This document shows, piece by piece, positions 1-8,555 of a DNA stretch of 64,000 nt. The stretch's first letter is position 1, and every line of letters starts with the position of its first letter. Source of the stretch: CBDFNC01 sp965249895 (GTDB taxonomy: Bacteria > Pseudomonadota > Gammaproteobacteria > Enterobacterales > CBDFNC01); the NCBI GenBank assembly GCA_965249895.1, contig CBDFNC010000005.1:2108001-2172000 (forward strand), read 5' to 3'. The notes beneath the pieces are model-generated. The model was not told where the DNA came from. It searched no databases and saw only the letters and a program-made list of their open reading frames with translations. The translations under genes and the position numbers were made by a program.

Positions 1-3000
1 TGCCCCTTACTCACGCAGACGCTAAATACGGTGCCGCGGTCCGGCCACGAACGCACTTCCAATTGATGGTCCAATATCTGCGCCAATCCCTTAGCGATGG
101 CAAGACCCAAACCCAGGCCTTGTTCCTGAGCGGTTTTAGAATGATCCAGCCGTTTAAACTCCTCAAAAATATCACTGAGCTTATCCGCTGGGATCCCTGG
201 GCCGTTATCCCACACTTCCAAACGAATATTGGCACCTGTGCGACGTAATCCCAGCAGGACCCGGCCCTTGGGGTTATAACGCAGCGCATTGGTTAAGAAG
301 TTTTGTAATATACGCCTAAGTAACCTGGCGTCGGTATAAACCACTGCCTGACTACCAATGACTTTGAACTGATGGCCATGCTCCCGGGCTAAGACCTGAA
401 ACTCAGCCGCTAACATATCCAGCACCTGGCTGACTTTAAAATGGGTCTTCTTAGATGGCAATTTACCCGCTTCCAGGCGCGAGATATCCAGTAGATCAGA
501 AATCAAGTCTTCCGCCGCCGTTAAGGAGTCGTCTATGTGCTTGGCTATTTTTCCCACTTCCCCTTCCGTGGCGATTTCACGCATGGAGGAAGTAAATAGC
601 TTGGCCGCATTTAGCGGCTGCATCAGATCATGACTCACGGCCGCCAGAAAGCGGGTTTTAGACGCATTGGCCGTTTCAGATTGCTGTTTGGCGGTAAGTA
701 ACTGCTGATTTAGCAACGAAAGCTCTTTAGTACGTTCTTCTACTCTGGCTTCCAGTGTTTCGTTGGTTTCCTTTAACACTTGCTCCGCCTGGATAAAGGG
801 GGTGATATCGGTGCAACTCATCACAAAACCTCCCCCTGGCATAGGGTTACCCTGGACTTGGATCACCCGGCCATCTGACCGCTTACGGGAGGAAATATGT
901 GGCGTGCCTTTTTTCATATGGGAAACACGACGGTTGATCTGCTCCTCCAGACCCCCTTCACCACACAGGCCACGCAGCGCGTTATAGCGAATAATTTCGT
1001 CTATGGGTCTTCCCACCCGAATCAACCCATTTGGGTAGCTAAACAGTTCCAGGTAGCGACGATTCCAGGCCACCAGCTTAAGCTGGTTATCCACCACGGA
1101 TATTCCCTGGTTAATATGCTCTATGGCCCCTTGTAACAAACCCCGGTTAAACTGAAATAGCTCGGACGCCTCATCCACTATGGTGGCCAGCTCATCCAGC
1201 TGCATCTCCCGCCCCTGTAAGGCTGAGGACATCACCAGGCGCGCCGACGCGGTGCCAAATACACCGGCAAGCAGGCGTTCGGTAAACTCGATAAGCTCTC
1301 CCGGCGCCAGCATATCCGGCGTAAGAGTTACCGCATTACTTTTGGCATAACGCTCAAAATGCCACTGTACCCTGCGCTGGCCCATAAATCGCTCTGCCAG
1401 CATCTTCAACTCTTCCACCCGAACTTTTGCCCGGTAATAACTGGCCTGATTATGCTCCAGTTGGCCGACAAAATTGGAGGCCTGCATCCGCTCACTCAAT
1501 GCCGGAGAACTGAGCCAGGACCCGACTAGGTAACCGGTTAAGTTAAAGGTAAGGCTCAATAATATGCCCCAGCTGGAGCCTGACATTTCGGATAAACCGG
1601 CAAACTCGGGAGGCGACAACAACCAGTAGTAAAAACTCTGACGGTCAAAGGTAACCAGCGCCGTTTCCTGCAACAGGGTCAACAGCCATATTGACACGCC
1701 AAACAACAAACCCAGATATACCCCTTTACGATTCCCCCTACGCCAGTACAAGCCCAATATCAAGGCAGGAGCAAACTGAGCGATGGCCGCAAGCGACAAA
1801 AACCCTATGGTAGCCAGAGATTCAACTTGTTCCAAAATCAGCAGGCTGCCCCAAGACAGCAACAATATCGCCACTATAGTGGTACGTCTAACCTTGATCA
1901 GCAGGGTTTTAAACTCGATAAAAGTGCCCTGCTCCAGTTTGCGACTGCGCAACAGAAAAGGTAACACCAGATCATTACTGACCATGATAGCGAGGGCAAT
2001 GGACGACACTATAACCATGCCGCTGGCTGCCGAAGTACCGCCAAGAAATGCCGCCAACGCCAGCCCGGGTTGATCCAGCGCCATCGGCAGGCTTATTACA
2101 TAGGTATCGGGGGAATGAAACATTCCCAGGGTAAGATCACCGGCCATTGCCAGGGGTAATACAAAAAAACCCAGAATGGATAGGTAAAGTGGGAATAACC
2201 ACCTGGCCCACTTTAAGTCTTGCTCCTGGCTGTTTTCCACTACTGTGACATGAAACTGCCTGGGTAAACATATCATGGCGCACATGGCCAACACTGTGAG
2301 CAAGAACATCTCCAGCCCTTTCACAAAGGAAAAGTCCTGGGCCGTGGCGGTAAAATTGCTAAATACGGGTGCAGTTAATTGCGGGGGCGCCGTAAACAGA
2401 ACATATAGAGCAAACCCACCCACGGCGACAAAAGCCAGCAACTTCAACAGGGACTCGAAAGCGATGGCTATCATCATGCCTCTGTGATGCTCGGTTATAT
2501 CTATGTTCCTGGTACCAAACAATATAGCGAAGATAGCCAACGCCAAACTTACAAGTAACGCTAGAATACTTGATCTGGCGCTAACCCCCTCGGCTAGCAA
2601 ACCCGGACCCGCCAGCAGATCTAAGCCCATCACGATAGCCCTGAGTTGCAGGGCGATATAAGGTAGGACGCCCACCACAGCAATCAGGGTGATCACCATC
2701 GCCAGCTTTTGTGATTTGCCATAACGGGCGGCAATAAAATCGGCGATGGAGGTGATGCGCTCACGCTTGGATATCAGGATCACCCGGCGAACCGTTTTCC
2801 AGCCCAGGGTAAAAACCAGAATGGGCCCTAGATAAATGGGAACAAAAGACCAGAAATCGGTGGCCGCCTGGCCCACAGTGCCGTAAAAGGACCAGGAGGT
2901 ACAATAGACCGCAATGGAGAAGCTATAAATCAGCGGCTGCCAGCTTAGCCTTTTTACTTTTTGACGATCACCGAGATAAGCCACCAAAAAAAGCAGACTG

Positions 3001-3044
3001 AGATAAACAATGGAAACCGGAACGACGAGCCATCCCTGTGTCAT
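1..3044 (-). CDS. Sodium/solute symporter-like PAS sensor histidine kinase (partial, C-terminus off window)
   Basis: This frame stays open from an ATG at 3044 to the left edge, so the C-terminus is missing. Roughly residues 1-500 are a multi-helix Na+/solute symporter (SSF) domain starting MTQGWLVVPVSIVYLSLLFL. A PAS domain follows (about 640-750), then a short coiled segment. The HisKA H-box reads SHDLMQPLNAAK, with the phospho-acceptor His near residue 804. The HATPase domain has N (NALRYNPKG), G1 (DNGPGIP) and G2 (GLGLGLAIAKG) boxes. The family couples solute sensing or uptake to phosphorelay (CbrA-like and NahK/ErcS-like proteins). Relatives usually end in a receiver domain, which would lie beyond position 1. 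Substrate and partner regulator are unknown. The call is firm at family level. Confidence 0.9.
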   Translation of the reverse strand, partial: MTQGWLVVPVSIVYLSLLFLVAYLGDRQKVKRLSWQPLIYSFSIAVYCTSWSFYGTVGQAATDFWSFVPIYLGPILVFTLGWKTVRRVILISKRERITSIADFIAARYGKSQKLAMVITLIAVVGVLPYIALQLRAIVMGLDLLAGPGLLAEGVSARSSILALLVSLALAIFAILFGTRNIDITEHHRGMMIAIAFESLLKLLAFVAVGGFALYVLFTAPPQLTAPVFSNFTATAQDFSFVKGLEMFLLTVLAMCAMICLPRQFHVTVVENSQEQDLKWARWLFPLYLSILGFFVLPLAMAGDLTLGMFHSPDTYVISLPMALDQPGLALAAFLGGTSAASGMVIVSSIALAIMVSNDLVLPFLLRSRKLEQGTFIEFKTLLIKVRRTTIVAILLLSWGSLLILEQVESLATIGFLSLAAIAQFAPALILGLYWRRGNRKGVYLGLLFGVSIWLLTLLQETALVTFDRQSFYYWLLSPPEFAGLSEMSGSSWGILLSLTFNLTGYLVGSWLSSPALSERMQASNFVGQLEHNQASYYRAKVRVEELKMLAERFMGQRRVQWHFERYAKSNAVTLTPDMLAPGELIEFTERLLAGVFGTASARLVMSSALQGREMQLDELATIVDEASELFQFNRGLLQGAIEHINQGISVVDNQLKLVAWNRRYLELFSYPNGLIRVGRPIDEIIRYNALRGLCGEGGLEEQINRRVSHMKKGTPHISSRKRSDGRVIQVQGNPMPGGGFVMSCTDITPFIQAEQVLKETNETLEARVEERTKELSLLNQQLLTAKQQSETANASKTRFLAAVSHDLMQPLNAAKLFTSSMREIATEGEVGKIAKHIDDSLTAAEDLISDLLDISRLEAGKLPSKKTHFKVSQVLDMLAAEFQVLAREHGHQFKVIGSQAVVYTDARLLRRILQNFLTNALRYNPKGRVLLGLRRTGANIRLEVWDNGPGIPADKLSDIFEEFKRLDHSKTAQEQGLGLGLAIAKGLAQILDHQLEVRSWPDRGTVFSVCVSKG

Positions 3045-3124
3045 AACCAAAAGACCTGAGCGTTAATATTCGACCTTTATTGTTAAAAAAGGCAGTGACG
3101 AACTCAAGAGAGCCAGGCCATATT

Positions 3125-4282
3125 TTAGCAATTTCCCGCCTTTTCCTGCCTAAAATTCAAACATAAGATAAAAACCGGTAGCATTAGCGCCGCCATCAGC
3201 CAATAGATGCCGTTGTTCAGGTCACCATATAAATAACCACAAATAAAGGTCAGCATCGCGGTAGACAGGCCCAAAGAAATTGCCGAATATAAGGCTTGTA
3301 ATTGAATACCATGACCCGGCACTGCCTCTTCACTGATATATTTTATGGCTGCCATATGCGTGGCTGCAAAGGTTAACGCATGCAGGCACTGAGCAAAAAT
3401 AATCAGGCTTAATTCGCTGCTGGAGGCCAGCAAACTCCAACGCACCAAACCACCGAACGCGCCCAGCATAAACATCTTGGCGACGCTCCAGTGCTTAAAC
3501 AAGCGTACGCTAAACGCCATCAATACAGTTTCCGCCACCACCCCTAAGGCCCATAAATACCCTATGGTGGTCTCACTGATCCCCTCACTTTTCCAATAGA
3601 TGGCGCTAAAGCCATAATAAGCAGCATGACTGCCCTGAATAAGGGCGGTCATAACAATAAATTTGACGACTCCGGGTGACTTGAGTACCAGCCACAGACC
3701 CGCCTTCTGCGTTGAACCACCAGGAAGATCTTGTGGCTCAGGCGATGGCCGCAACATCAACAGCAAACAAAGCACCGCCTGCCCGACCAAAATACTATAG
3801 AGGATCACCTCAGTCCCAAAGTTGGAGATTAAAATACCAATACTACTAGAGGCGATAATAAAGCTGACTGATCCCCACAAGCGTACTTTGCCGTAATCCA
3901 TTTTAATCTGATAAACCCACTTAGTGGCAATGGCATCACCCAGGGGAATAAAAGGCGCAAACAGATAGTTGCCTAATAAGGTCAGAATGGCTAACCAGGC
4001 AAAACCGGACACAAACAGAAACCCGGAGAAAGCCAGCAGACTCAATACACCGAGCCAACGCACCACAGGAATGAGTTTAGAGGCGCTGTTGATTTGCGGC
4101 ATTATGGTCAAGCTGCCCGCGAATCGCAGCATCAGGCCTAAGCCAAGCAGCAATCCTATCTGATCCGGCGACAGTCCCTGACCTTCCAGCCACAGTGCCC
4201 AGAACGGTACAAAAATACCCCAGACAAAAAAGAAGGCGAAGAAAAACAACCCTAACCAGATATTTGCAGGTAACTTCAGCAA
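3125..4282 (-). CDS. MFS transporter, HcaT/3-phenylpropionate-like family
   Basis: 385 residues, almost entirely hydrophobic, with about 12 predicted membrane helices. The N-terminus (GLFFFAFFFVWGIFVPFWALWL) resembles E. coli HcaT, and the length matches the MFS_1-like/PPP family. Such proteins are inner-membrane secondary transporters; HcaT is proposed to import 3-phenylpropionate, but no aromatic-degradation genes lie nearby, so the substrate cannot be assigned. The start is TTG at 4282; no in-frame ATG lies close, and the N-terminal alignment with HcaT supports this start. It is divergent from the STAS-like gene at 4428, with about 145 bp of shared upstream region. Confidence 0.8.
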   Translation of the reverse strand: MLKLPANIWLGLFFFAFFFVWGIFVPFWALWLEGQGLSPDQIGLLLGLGLMLRFAGSLTIMPQINSASKLIPVVRWLGVLSLLAFSGFLFVSGFAWLAILTLLGNYLFAPFIPLGDAIATKWVYQIKMDYGKVRLWGSVSFIIASSSIGILISNFGTEVILYSILVGQAVLCLLLMLRPSPEPQDLPGGSTQKAGLWLVLKSPGVVKFIVMTALIQGSHAAYYGFSAIYWKSEGISETTIGYLWALGVVAETVLMAFSVRLFKHWSVAKMFMLGAFGGLVRWSLLASSSELSLIIFAQCLHALTFAATHMAAIKYISEEAVPGHGIQLQALYSAISLGLSTAMLTFICGYLYGDLNNGIYWLMAALMLPVFILCLNFRQEKAGNC

Positions 4283-4427
4283 GGTTTATCCAATAAAAAG
4301 AACAACAAAGGGAGATCATTATAGAAGCAATATTAAGGAAATAAACAAGCGGTTCCTTTATCTCCTAATCACTTAGGTATAAGCTGGTTTTGTCTGCGCG
4401 ATAAACGAACAAATCAGGGGTGCAACC

Positions 4428-4790
4428 ATGCTCACTCTCCTTCCTATTCCCAGCCTGCATGTGGTCGGCATTAAAGTATCCGGAAAAGTAGAAAGAACCG
4501 ATGTAGACAACCTTATCCGGGAAATAAACCTTAAGCTGGAAACAGAAAAAAGCCTCAATATCTATCTCGAGTTAGAGTCCTTTTCCGGCATCAGTTTCGA
4601 TGCACTAGTAGAAGAGCTGAAATTTGCCTTTCCTAACCTGGAGTCTTTCCACAGAAAAGCCGTGGTATCAGATAACGTCTGGCTGGAAAAGGCGGTGCGC
4701 GTTGGCGGTAAATTATTTGGCGATAGCGATGTCATTTGCTTTACCCCCAAGGAAAAAGAACGCGCATTAAGCTGGGTTATTGGAGATTAA
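4428..4790 (+). CDS. SpoIIAA/STAS-like small protein
   Basis: 120 residues. The pattern (IKVSGKVERTDVDNLIREI, a central beta strand NIYLELESFSG, then a C-terminal helix after RKAVVSDNVWLEKAVRVGG) matches the SpoIIAA-like/DUF3478 family, which folds like STAS domains. No signal peptide or membrane segment, so cytoplasmic. The specific role is unknown. The start ATG follows an AGGGG-type ribosome site. A strong hairpin follows the stop codon. Confidence 0.75.
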   Translation: MLTLLPIPSLHVVGIKVSGKVERTDVDNLIREINLKLETEKSLNIYLELESFSGISFDALVEELKFAFPNLESFHRKAVVSDNVWLEKAVRVGGKLFGDSDVICFTPKEKERALSWVIGD

Positions 4791-4820
4791 CCAGAGATGA
4801 TCCTCCGTATTAGTTAGCCG

Positions 4821-4852
4821 AATCCCTCCATAAACCACTGCTTGGAGGGATT
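4821..4852. terminator. Hairpin between convergent genes
   Basis: A 9-bp perfect stem (AATCCCTCC / GGAGGGATT) with a 14-nt loop between the STAS-like gene and the convergent gene ending at 4865. There is no long T tract on the plus strand, so terminator function is inferred from position. Confidence 0.5.
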
Positions 4853-4864
4853 GGTTATACAGGT

Positions 4865-6103
4865 TTAACGAATATCAAAGGTAAAACCGGATTCTTTAGT
4901 GCCGGATACAACTATATCCGCCACAGGTATCGGCGAATTATTTCCGCTTGATCCCCTTGCTATTGGCAGTACCTTACTAATTGTCGCGCTTGATAAACCT
5001 GCGCTAAGTTGTATTTTGGTGCTGGTTGCCGCACTACCAGAATAATAGTTGACACCGACTCGATACACACCCGGTGATATAGTGTCACAGCCTACATAAT
5101 AATGTTCCGGGCCGTAACTCGATGTGTCATCTTTATCCAAGTAACCATTAACACCTTGGCGACTACGATAATAAACATGCGCTCCACCGGGCTCAAATAC
5201 ATGGAGATCAACATCTGGCTGGCTATCCCAGTCCAGGCGCACCGTAATAATACCCGATGTTACAATACCTGCCGGATAAGGCAGTGTATTCGCCGCATTG
5301 GTAAAGTCGCCCAGAATTTTTCCACGTGTCGCACTTCCGGCTAAATATGCTTCTTTAAACCCGTGTACCATAGGGAAGTCAAGTAAACTCGAGTTAGTTA
5401 CATTTCCAGCCAGCGGCCAACTCGAAGAGGGTAATCCAGCACTAGATTTGGCTGCTGTGATCAGATTAATCACCATATCGCGCGTTTCTGTCGTATAAGA
5501 CCCTCCCCCTTTAACAACATTATCCGGGTTAGCCACAGAAACGGCCGTAACGTAAGACCTCTTGTCCGCCGGAATACCCGTATAAGCCGAATTAAAGTAG
5601 AAGTTCCCCTGCGAATGTGGCACTACAATGACACGCTTACCTTCATCGATAAAACTTATGTACTTATTGGTATGAGCTTGTACCTTGGATACCGAAATTC
5701 GGCTGATATCATCTACTCGCTGTGCCGACTCGGCAAATTTTTGGGCAAACCAGTCAGGCATAGGCACCAGGCGCCTGACATATCGAATAAATTGTGAAGT
5801 ATCTCCCGCAAGGTCCTGCTTGGTCGACTCCCACAAGTCAAGCAACAAGCCATCAGTTGGATTATAGGCATAATCGAATTCATACTTGGTAACCAGGTCG
5901 TCTCGCGAAAGGCCTGAACCCCTTAAAATCGCAGCTTGAAGCCGTTGCGCAGAGCGTCTGGTTTTAGTCAGGTCAGTATTAACCCCATTGGTAAATACCA
6001 CCACCGTTTTTTCATCAACACAATATCTGCTGGTATCGTCAGCCTTTACCTGGGTCCCCGAAAAAAGGGCCGCCAGAATAGAACAATAAGCTGTTTTTTT
6101 CAT
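4865..6103 (-). CDS. Exported alpha/beta-hydrolase-like protein with C-terminal YfaP/DUF2135-like domain
   Basis: 412 residues. An N-terminal signal peptide (MKKTAYCSILAALFSGTQVKA) suggests export. The central part contains VVVFTNGVNTD and later VIVVPHSQGNFYFN, whose HSQGN resembles the nucleophile elbow of lipases and esterases, with His in place of the first Gly. The C-terminal ~120 residues (VRLDWDSQPDVDLHVFEPGG, then a tyrosine-rich stretch) resemble the DUF2135/YfaP beta-sandwich found in secreted proteins. Enzyme activity is inferred only. The start has a good AAGGAG site. It lies 16 bp downstream of the next minus-strand gene (6120-6977), so the two are probably co-transcribed. Confidence 0.55.
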   Translation of the reverse strand: MKKTAYCSILAALFSGTQVKADDTSRYCVDEKTVVVFTNGVNTDLTKTRRSAQRLQAAILRGSGLSRDDLVTKYEFDYAYNPTDGLLLDLWESTKQDLAGDTSQFIRYVRRLVPMPDWFAQKFAESAQRVDDISRISVSKVQAHTNKYISFIDEGKRVIVVPHSQGNFYFNSAYTGIPADKRSYVTAVSVANPDNVVKGGGSYTTETRDMVINLITAAKSSAGLPSSSWPLAGNVTNSSLLDFPMVHGFKEAYLAGSATRGKILGDFTNAANTLPYPAGIVTSGIITVRLDWDSQPDVDLHVFEPGGAHVYYRSRQGVNGYLDKDDTSSYGPEHYYVGCDTISPGVYRVGVNYYSGSAATSTKIQLSAGLSSATISKVLPIARGSSGNNSPIPVADIVVSGTKESGFTFDIR

Positions 6104-6119
6104 GACTTAACACTCCTTT

Positions 6120-6977
6120 TTAGATGGCATCCAGATCAAAGCTACAACTATTTCTGAGGGCTTCTGGCAGCATAGGTGCCGTGGAGAAAAACTCACCTTC
6201 AACCAAACTCTGATATTTCAAATATGCCAGCAACCTTGCTTCAGTATTAAGTGTTAAAGCCATCAACTCATCTTCACGTTTTTCAGCTTCATCTAGTGTT
6301 GCTTCATCAATATCCAGGCCTCCACCCATTTCCCGGTGAACGCTGTATATAAGGCACTCCGAAGCCCGGCTCAATTTATTAGTCAATGCCACGCTGTCAC
6401 GTTGATCTCCCGTCAAAAGTGAATTTTGAAAGAGCTTAACCATATCGTTTAATGCATGAACCGAGACTGGATGCTGGCTACTATTCACTACGACATATCG
6501 CTGTAAATCATCGCGAAGGGTATCCCCATCAGAATCAATACCTTCCAAAGTCACTTTACCCGCATCACCGGGATCTAGCGGCAAGTTCCACTCGCTTAGC
6601 ACCCCGTCAAACAACCACTTCAGCTGGCTGCTATCAAAGCGAACTCTGCGATTTTGCAATATGCTGACAGTATCAACCGGAGTAAGCGTTTCGCCTTCAC
6701 CAATCATGCCAACCAAAAGTTCCGCATCAGGAACGGCTGTCGAATCTATGCTGGACGTATAAGTCCCCTTTACTTCATTCAAGGAAGGACCGTTATTCTT
6801 GATGGTAACCCGAAAGGTGTAGCGAAATGTGGTTCTTGTCACCCTTTCCTTATCGACCAGCTCCATATCAACAACTTCGATCTGGTCAAGGGGTAGCGCA
6901 GCGGCTTGGAAGGTGGTTGCTACACTAGCCCAGATCACCAGTCCAATTCCCAGAGCAATTCTTTTCATTCTTTCCAT
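6120..6977 (-). CDS. Exported protein of unknown function
   Basis: 285 residues with a signal peptide (MKRIALGIGLVIWASVATTFQAAA). The N-terminal half looks like a beta-sandwich with YTFRVTIKNNGPSLNEVKG, resembling domains that follow the phrase 'KNNGP'. An acidic DSDGDTLRDDLQRY motif in the middle resembles a calcium-binding loop. The C-terminal half is helical. I do not recognise the family. ATG at 6977 is favoured by an AGAGAGG site; an ATG three codons later is possible. It is upstream of, and on the same strand as, the hydrolase-like gene, and close to the PEP-CTERM gene, suggesting a small cluster of envelope or extracellular proteins. Confidence 0.5.
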   Translation of the reverse strand: MERMKRIALGIGLVIWASVATTFQAAALPLDQIEVVDMELVDKERVTRTTFRYTFRVTIKNNGPSLNEVKGTYTSSIDSTAVPDAELLVGMIGEGETLTPVDTVSILQNRRVRFDSSQLKWLFDGVLSEWNLPLDPGDAGKVTLEGIDSDGDTLRDDLQRYVVVNSSQHPVSVHALNDMVKLFQNSLLTGDQRDSVALTNKLSRASECLIYSVHREMGGGLDIDEATLDEAEKREDELMALTLNTEARLLAYLKYQSLVEGEFFSTAPMLPEALRNSCSFDLDAI

Positions 6978-7028
6978 CGTTAGCCTCTCTCAGCTATAAA
7001 CGCTGATTGTGTTGCGGATCATTATTCA

Positions 7029-7547
7029 TTACACAGATTTTCTTTTGGAAACCAGAGTACAAAGTAAGCCAAACAGAAATAAGGCTACTGGAGCGGGCTC
7101 AGGTACTGAAACTAGCCTTGTTCTACCTGATTCAAGTACCGTCAAGCTACCGGGATCAACCACCTCAAAGTACTGGGTCATTTCACTGGCGCCCCCTAAC
7201 CAATCGAAGTTCACAACAAATCCTCCCAACAAATCCCCCAGGCCTATGTTAGCTCCGAGCGTCAATCCATCGTACAAACCGTCGTCAACACCAGGAATAG
7301 GATCGTCAACGAAAATATCCCAATCAGCAGGGGCGGATACAGAGGTAATATTTTCATATAAACCAACGTCATACCATATAGAGAACTCTTCTATACCTGC
7401 AACGAGTGTATTATTGGTAATCTCATACTCTGCCTGCCAGGTATTGCCACCAATATTTGAAATATTTGCAGTGATCATTGCCGCACTGCTAGTAAATGAG
7501 CCAAGACTCAACAAAGTCAGGGCCAGTAATTTCCAGCGAATACTCAT
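7029..7547 (-). CDS. PEP-CTERM sorting-domain protein
   Basis: About 172 residues. It has an N-terminal signal peptide (WKLLALTLLSLGSFTSSAAM) and ends with a classic PEP-CTERM tail: VPEPAPVALFLFGLLCTLVS followed by KRKSV. In this system an exosortase (EpsH/XrtA type) cleaves near PEP and routes the protein to the cell surface or exopolysaccharide matrix. The body is beta-rich with no recognised enzyme motif. No exosortase gene is present in this window. ATG 7547 was chosen; a TTG at 7553 sits 5 bp after AAGGAG and may be the real start. Confidence 0.8.
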   Translation of the reverse strand: MSIRWKLLALTLLSLGSFTSSAAMITANISNIGGNTWQAEYEITNNTLVAGIEEFSIWYDVGLYENITSVSAPADWDIFVDDPIPGVDDGLYDGLTLGANIGLGDLLGGFVVNFDWLGGASEMTQYFEVVDPGSLTVLESGRTRLVSVPEPAPVALFLFGLLCTLVSKRKSV

Positions 7548-7553
7548 CTTCAA

Positions 7554-7903
7554 GAAAACTCCTTTTAAATTAGAAGGCTTCCCCGAGTTCCTCGAGGAAT
7601 ACGGACACCATAATAATCAAAAAAAAGTCATTGACCTATTTCAGCAGGACTGGTAAAAGTACTATTTCAGTCTAATTTTGAGGTGAAAAAAACTGCAGTT
7701 AGGGTTCTAAGCTTGGTATTTGACTTAACCAAAAGAAACTGGGCAGTTGATAAAGCAGCTTGTTAGCTAAAAGTTTTCATTCAAAAGCGCCTGGCAGGAA
7801 GCAATAAGATCCAAAAAACACGAATTTTGGATCACATGCCTCCTTAAAGAACATTATTTTTACTTAGGAAAAAAACACCTGGCCAGCGACTGCTTATATA
7901 CAC
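7554..7903. other. Non-coding stretch between PEP-CTERM gene and greB
   Basis: AT-rich region holding the upstream sequence of the PEP-CTERM gene. I searched both strands for a sigma-54-type GGCAC-N5-TTGC site, common at PEP-CTERM genes, and found none. No RNA or repeat was recognised. Confidence 0.4.
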
Positions 7904-8383
7904 TTATTTGGGTTGGTAGCGGATAACATTGATATAATAAAGCTTTTCCCCTGAAGGGCTGACAACCATCACCTCATCGTCCACTCGCTTTCCTATCAGG
8001 GCTCGCGCCATGGGCGAGTCGATACTGATGTAGTTTTTAGCTGGTTCAAACTCATCGGGCCCCACCAAACGGTAACAAAAAGCTTCTCCACCTTCGTCTT
8101 CCAGTTCGACCCAGGCGCCAAAATATACTTTGCCTTCCTGGGCGGGTGATGAATCGACTATGGTTAACGCATCCAGGCGTTTGGCTAAAAAACGCACCCG
8201 GCGATCTATTTCCCTTAATTGCTTCTTACCATAAATGTATTCCGCGTTCTCACTACGATCCCCTAACGCCGCAGCATCAGATACCGCCTGGGTAACTATA
8301 GGTCGTTCTTCTTTCCACAGGTATTTAAGCTCTTTATCCAGGGCCAGCCAACCCTGACGGGTAATGTAATTAGACTTTTTCAT
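7904..8383 (-). CDS. greB: Transcription elongation factor GreB
   Basis: 159 residues from ATG 8383, closely matching GreB in length. The N-terminal coiled coil includes LKYLWKEERP and ALGDRSENAEY, the acidic tip (D and E) that enters the RNA polymerase secondary channel and stimulates transcript cleavage in arrested complexes. The C-terminal domain has QEGKVYFGAWVELED and YISIDSPMARALIGK, typical of GreB. An upstream in-frame TTG would add eight residues but lacks a ribosome site. It is divergent from tex, another transcription-associated factor, as is common in gammaproteobacteria. Confidence 0.95.
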   Translation of the reverse strand: MKKSNYITRQGWLALDKELKYLWKEERPIVTQAVSDAAALGDRSENAEYIYGKKQLREIDRRVRFLAKRLDALTIVDSSPAQEGKVYFGAWVELEDEGGEAFCYRLVGPDEFEPAKNYISIDSPMARALIGKRVDDEVMVVSPSGEKLYYINVIRYQPK

Positions 8384-8555
8384 ATTCGCTTCGGTTTTTC
8401 TTTTCAAAATATTTTATCTTCTGATTAAGCGCCACTGGTAATTTGCCATTTCAGGCCCAATATATCTCTACAGTTAAAATGCCCAGCGTGCACTAAAACC
8501 TTACTAGAGTTCAACTGCCACGGCGAGTTGCACGCAGACTTATAAGAGGGAAACC

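Noticed and set aside
7009..7656. 215-codon plus-strand open frame
   Set aside because: Lies antisense across the PEP-CTERM gene, whose signal peptide and sorting tail are clear; composition is that of a shadow frame.
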